DNA of 16,081 nt from JADLDV01 sp964546355. Lineage in GTDB: Bacteria > Patescibacteriota > Minisyncoccia > Phycocordibacterales > UBA9973. The stretch's first letter is position 1; the number at the start of each line of letters is the position of its first letter. Shown one piece after another: positions 14,641 to 16,081 of the stretch. The notes below the pieces were generated by a model. It did no database searches. It was not told the DNA's origin and saw only the letters and a program-made list of their open reading frames with translations. The DNA lies in assembly GCA_964546355.1 (NCBI GenBank), contig CAZJJM010000008.1, positions 1-16,081 of the forward strand, read 5' to 3'. Position numbers and translations under genes: made by a program.

Positions 14641-14669
14641 TCCGTCTGCGGGAAGAGTTTTTGGGAGGA
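14641..14669 (-). repeat. Array motif copy D, displaced and divergent
   Basis: Plus-strand TCCGTCTGCGGGAAGAGTTT continuing TTGGGAGGA. It is the most divergent copy and lies 37 bp beyond the -35 box of unit 4. The insert carries a GGAATA (14620-14625) / TATTCC (14638-14643) inverted repeat. Confidence 0.5.
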
Positions 14670-14674
14670 AAAAT

Positions 14675-14700
14675 AAAAAGCAGAATTAGTTCTGCTTTTT
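14675..14700 (-). terminator. Terminator of array unit 5
   Basis: AAAAAGCAGAA (14675-14685) pairs perfectly with TTCTGCTTTTT (14690-14700), loop TTAG. It begins at the last base of the stop codon of the receiver-domain gene. Confidence 0.88.
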
Positions 14701-15101
14701 TATAATCCTTTTTGCACTTCAAAATTCTCGTCCAGTGAGTTAATTACATTACCATCACAAAAGAAATATTTTTTACTAATAGCTAAGTCAGCACCAATTT
14801 CTAATCCTTCTTTTCTCATTTTTTCGTCAGTCGAAATCATTATGATTTTTGCTTTACAAGAAAGAGAGTTACGGATAGGCTCAATAAGATAACACCCGAA
14901 AGCGTGTTGCCATGGATCGGTACGATGTTCAGATAGCATGCCATCCAAAAGAATAATATCGTACACGGTATCTTTTAGTAATTCTTCAGCTTTAGTAAAA
15001 CACCACGCAGTGTCTACTATTGCTTCTGGAAAAAATTTACTAAAAGCTAATGGTAATTTTTTTAGTACATTGGATTCATCATCAACAATTAGTATTTTCA
15101 T
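14700..15101 (-). CDS. Stand-alone response-regulator receiver domain, array unit 5
   Basis: A 133-residue CheY-like protein with no output domain. Conserved receiver features are visible: the acidic pair D7-D8 in ILIVDDES, the phospho-acceptor D53 in IILLDGM, S90/T91 at the end of IIMIST (switch residue) and K110 in LAISKK. The region after D53 (SEHRTDPWQHAFGCYLIEPIR, about 57-77) is longer than usual, which may alter the phosphorylation loop. No histidine kinase is encoded in the window, so the partner is unknown. It would act by binding another protein, or be a pseudo-receiver. It has its own promoter and terminator. The ATG at 15101 follows an A-rich leader of about 20 nt with no ribosome-binding site. 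Confidence 0.87.
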   Translation of the reverse strand: MKILIVDDESNVLKKLPLAFSKFFPEAIVDTAWCFTKAEELLKDTVYDIILLDGMLSEHRTDPWQHAFGCYLIEPIRNSLSCKAKIIMISTDEKMRKEGLEIGADLAISKKYFFCDGNVINSLDENFEVQKGL

Positions 15102-15125
15102 TTTTTATATGTTTTATCTACGTTC

Positions 15126-15154
15126 AAGATACTAGAGAATGTACGTTGTGTCAA
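15126..15154 (-). promoter_or_regulatory. Promoter of array unit 5
   Basis: TTGACA (15154-15149), 17-bp spacer, TATCTT (15131-15126) on the minus strand. It is nearly identical to the unit 2 promoter from the -35 box to GTAGATA. Confidence 0.75.
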
Positions 15155-15159
15155 TGGTG

Positions 15160-15187
15160 ATCTGCGTGTGGGGTGATGTTTGGAGGG
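15160..15187 (-). repeat. Array motif copy E
   Basis: Plus-strand ATCTGCGTGTGGGGTGATGT continuing TTGGAGGG. It lies 5 bp beyond the -35 box of unit 5. Confidence 0.65.
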
Positions 15188-15196
15188 AAATAAAAA

Positions 15197-15222
15197 AGAC
15201 TGAACACTTACGTGAACAGTCT
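15197..15222 (-). terminator. Terminator of array unit 6
   Basis: AGACTG (15197-15202) pairs with CAGTCT (15217-15222). An inner CAC/GTG stem follows a 2-nt internal loop. On the minus strand it is followed by TTTTTTA. It lies 8 nt downstream of the stop at 15231. Confidence 0.72.
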
Positions 15223-15230
15223 CTAAAATT

Positions 15231-15713
15231 TTAATTCAAACTATCTTCAAACTTTTTATTAAATTCTGAAGAAACTTTCAAAAAATCACCCATGGAGGTT
15301 ATTTCATTAAAATTAAAAAAATGAAGGGCTGAATTGAAAGCAATTTCTCCTTGGTTCCTTGGCCTATCATAAAGCCCGTCAAACTCATCTCTTATTTCGT
15401 CTTCTATTTCCATTTCGATAAATTCTTCAAGATGTTTTTTAACAGAGCGAAAAGCCTTTGTGAATACACCTTGCTCTTCTTTTGAAAGTGCTTCAAAAGA
15501 ACCACTTTCAAACAAACTTTCAATAGTTGCTTCATATTGAAAATCAACTTTTTGTTTCATCATTTCAAAAAAAACTTTTTGTATAACAAAACTACCTCTT
15601 GAAACAGCGTAGCTCATTATTAAGAAATAAATGAAATTTTCTCGAGTTACAATATCACCGAAATTGTAAGGGATTATTTGAGTAGGCTTTACACCAAAAT
15701 CTATACTTTTCAT
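15231..15713 (-). CDS. Acidic hypothetical protein, array unit 6
   Basis: A 160-residue, largely helical and acidic protein of unknown family. A hydrophobic stretch near the start (ENFIYFLIMSYAVSRGSFVI, 25-44) could be a buried or membrane-associated helix but is interrupted by charged residues. The middle is strongly acidic (EEFIEMEIEDEIRDEFDG, about 96-113), and the end is Phe-rich (HFFNFNEI). The ATG at 15713 is chosen as the first in frame, about 36 nt after the predicted transcription start, in an A/T-rich leader without a ribosome-binding site. Its promoter lacks the array motif, so this is the right-hand end of the array. Confidence 0.67.
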   Translation of the reverse strand: MKSIDFGVKPTQIIPYNFGDIVTRENFIYFLIMSYAVSRGSFVIQKVFFEMMKQKVDFQYEATIESLFESGSFEALSKEEQGVFTKAFRSVKKHLEEFIEMEIEDEIRDEFDGLYDRPRNQGEIAFNSALHFFNFNEITSMGDFLKVSSEFNKKFEDSLN

Positions 15714-15755
15714 GTATTTAAATTTAATTGTTTAGAACACTTTTTAGCTGAATTT

Positions 15756-15784
15756 ATAATACTATATATTTATATATAAGTCAA
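15756..15784 (-). promoter_or_regulatory. Promoter of array unit 6
   Basis: TTGACT (15784-15779), 17-bp spacer, TATTAT (15761-15756) on the minus strand. It resembles the unit 4 promoter (same hexamers, TATATATAAATAT-type spacer). No copy of the array motif is found upstream. Confidence 0.7.
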
Positions 15785-15821
15785 TAATGCGTAATACTGA
15801 CTTCCCTTCTATTTTTACAAT

Positions 15822-15850
15822 AAAAAAAATACCGATATTCGGTAATTTTT
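15822..15850 (-). terminator. Terminator facing the array, downstream of the structured element
   Basis: TACCGA (15830-15835) pairs with TCGGTA (15839-15844), loop TAT, with eight A residues at 15822-15829 (a T8 run on the minus strand) and ATTTTT on the other side. It would stop minus-strand transcription coming from the tRNA side, although no gene is recognised between 15851 and 16017. Confidence 0.7.
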
Positions 15851-15878
15851 AAAAGCTTTATTATGACTCACGGTGTTT

Positions 15879-15893
15879 GTGGACCCTACAGGA
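15879..15893. repeat. 15-bp direct repeat of the tRNA 3' end, distal copy
   Basis: GTGGACCCTACAGGA is identical to 16046-16060, which is the acceptor/T-arm end of the tRNA gene. The copies start 167 bp apart. Duplication of a tRNA 3' end is the usual signature of tyrosine-recombinase integration. Confidence 0.75.
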
Positions 15894-16014
15894 ACTCTCG
15901 CCTTACAGGCGCAGTACCCCCATTGGATTTTTTGTTTTCTTATCAGTCACAAAAAATCTCAATCGGGCTTCGAGTCCTGACGTACGTGAAGTGATTCACG
16001 TACTTAGTGTCCAC
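15879..16014. other. Foldable tRNA-end-derived element, possible att site or ncRNA
   Basis: The 136-bp stretch can fold, on either strand, into one multi-branched structure. The outer stem pairs GTGGACCCTA (15879-15888) with TAGTGTCCAC (16005-16014), one mismatch. The next stem pairs CAGGAACTC (15889-15897) with GAGTCCTG (15972-15979), one bulge. Internal hairpins: CGCCT/AGGCG (15899-15911), GATTTTTTGT/ACAAAAAATC (15926-15958) and GTACGTGAA/TTCACGTAC (15982-16003). Both outer arms match the 3' end of the adjacent tRNA gene, one in direct and one in inverted orientation; the inverted copy is split by the last hairpin. No coding frame fits. It may be a mobile-element end, an attachment site or a structured RNA. 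Confidence 0.6.
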
Positions 16015-16017
16015 GCA

Positions 16018-16040
16018 AAAACCGCCATACAGGCGGTTTT
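16018..16040 (-). terminator. Terminator of the tRNA gene
   Basis: AAAACCGCC (16018-16026) pairs perfectly with GGCGGTTTT (16032-16040), loop ATACA. On the minus strand it ends in TTTTT, 6 nt after the tRNA 3' end. Confidence 0.88.
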
Positions 16041-16046
16041 CTAGAG

Positions 16047-16081
16047 TGGACCCTACAGGACTCGAACCTGCCACCCCATCA
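16047..16081 (-). tRNA. Partial tRNA gene, 3' half (isotype not determined)
   Basis: Read on the minus strand, the sequence has a T-arm GCAGG-TTCGAGT-CCTGT (16071-16055; five pairs, one G-U) with the invariant TTCnA loop. The 3' acceptor strand AGGGTCC (16054-16048) and discriminator A (16047) follow. CCA is not encoded, since CTC follows the discriminator. The anticodon and 5' half lie outside the window, so the amino acid cannot be read. Confidence 0.85.

Noticed and set aside
13032..15187. CRISPR array
   Set aside because: The repeats are imperfect, hundreds of bases apart and separated by genes with promoters and terminators; there are no cas genes.
12494..15713. Classical integron with attC sites
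   Set aside because: The motif lacks clear RYYYAAC/GTTRRRY boxes and the long paired arms of attC. Cassettes have their own promoters and no integron integrase is visible. An integron-like role remains only an analogy.
15936..15948. Hammerhead ribozyme core (CTGATAAGAAA on the minus strand)
   Set aside because: The core differs from CUGAnGA and no matching cleavage strand is found; the loop simply contains a similar string.
15879..16014. Second functional tRNA or tmRNA
   Set aside because: No self-pairing T-arm or seven-bp acceptor with a normal D/anticodon layout can be formed; the TTCGAGT stretch pairs with the other arm instead.

Overview
The window looks like a piece of a small, AT-rich bacterial genome. 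It most likely comes from the Candidate Phyla Radiation / Patescibacteria, perhaps a Parcubacteria-like lineage. This placement is inferred from gene content: a cell-surface protein combining a laminin-G-like fold, a D-x-D-x-D calcium-type motif and a C-terminal peptidoglycan-binding domain; a lamin-tail surface protein; a TraG/TrwB-like ATPase with a long low-complexity tail; a near absence of Shine-Dalgarno sequences; and many short unrecognised ORFs. The standard bacterial code fits: TGA acts as a stop at 12160-12162, directly before a terminator. No species can be named.

Region 1 (1-10.9 kb) is core-like and almost entirely on the minus strand. A partial small ORF and a family-4 uracil-DNA glycosylase diverge from an overlapping promoter pair. 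The glycosylase converges with the last gene of a four-gene minus-strand operon: DNA-translocase-like ATPase, lamin-tail membrane protein, NDH-2-like flavoprotein, SAM methyltransferase (6389 to 849). Upstream of that operon, behind a 39-bp terminator palindrome, lies a 1212-residue surface protein, and then an rlmB-like rRNA methyltransferase. Four genes here have a -10 hexamer ending exactly 6 nt before the ATG, which predicts leaderless mRNAs.

Region 2 (10.9-15.8 kb) is accessory. It holds eight small genes, most of unknown function, each with its own sigma70-type promoter (TTGACA/T, 17-18 bp, TAtnnT) and most with their own hairpin terminator. From 12494 to 15713 six minus-strand single-gene units form an array. 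Five of the promoters carry a related ~28-bp GC-richer motif (TCTGYC..TGTGGGAnGATGTTYGGA on the plus strand), usually 5-6 bp beyond the -35 box. Three promoter/leader segments are clearly paralogous. One unit encodes a stand-alone response-regulator receiver domain; the other five give no family match by eye.

Region 3 (15.8-16.1 kb) holds the 3' end of a tRNA gene (minus strand) with its terminator. Next to it is a ~136-bp foldable element built from two inverted copies of the tRNA 3' end plus internal hairpins. A 15-bp direct repeat of the tRNA end borders it. This looks like an attachment-site or mobile-element scar at the edge of the accessory array.

The most unusual content is the array of self-contained expression cassettes with a shared upstream module, abutting the tRNA-derived structured element. 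All family calls were made by reading motifs; no database search was run.
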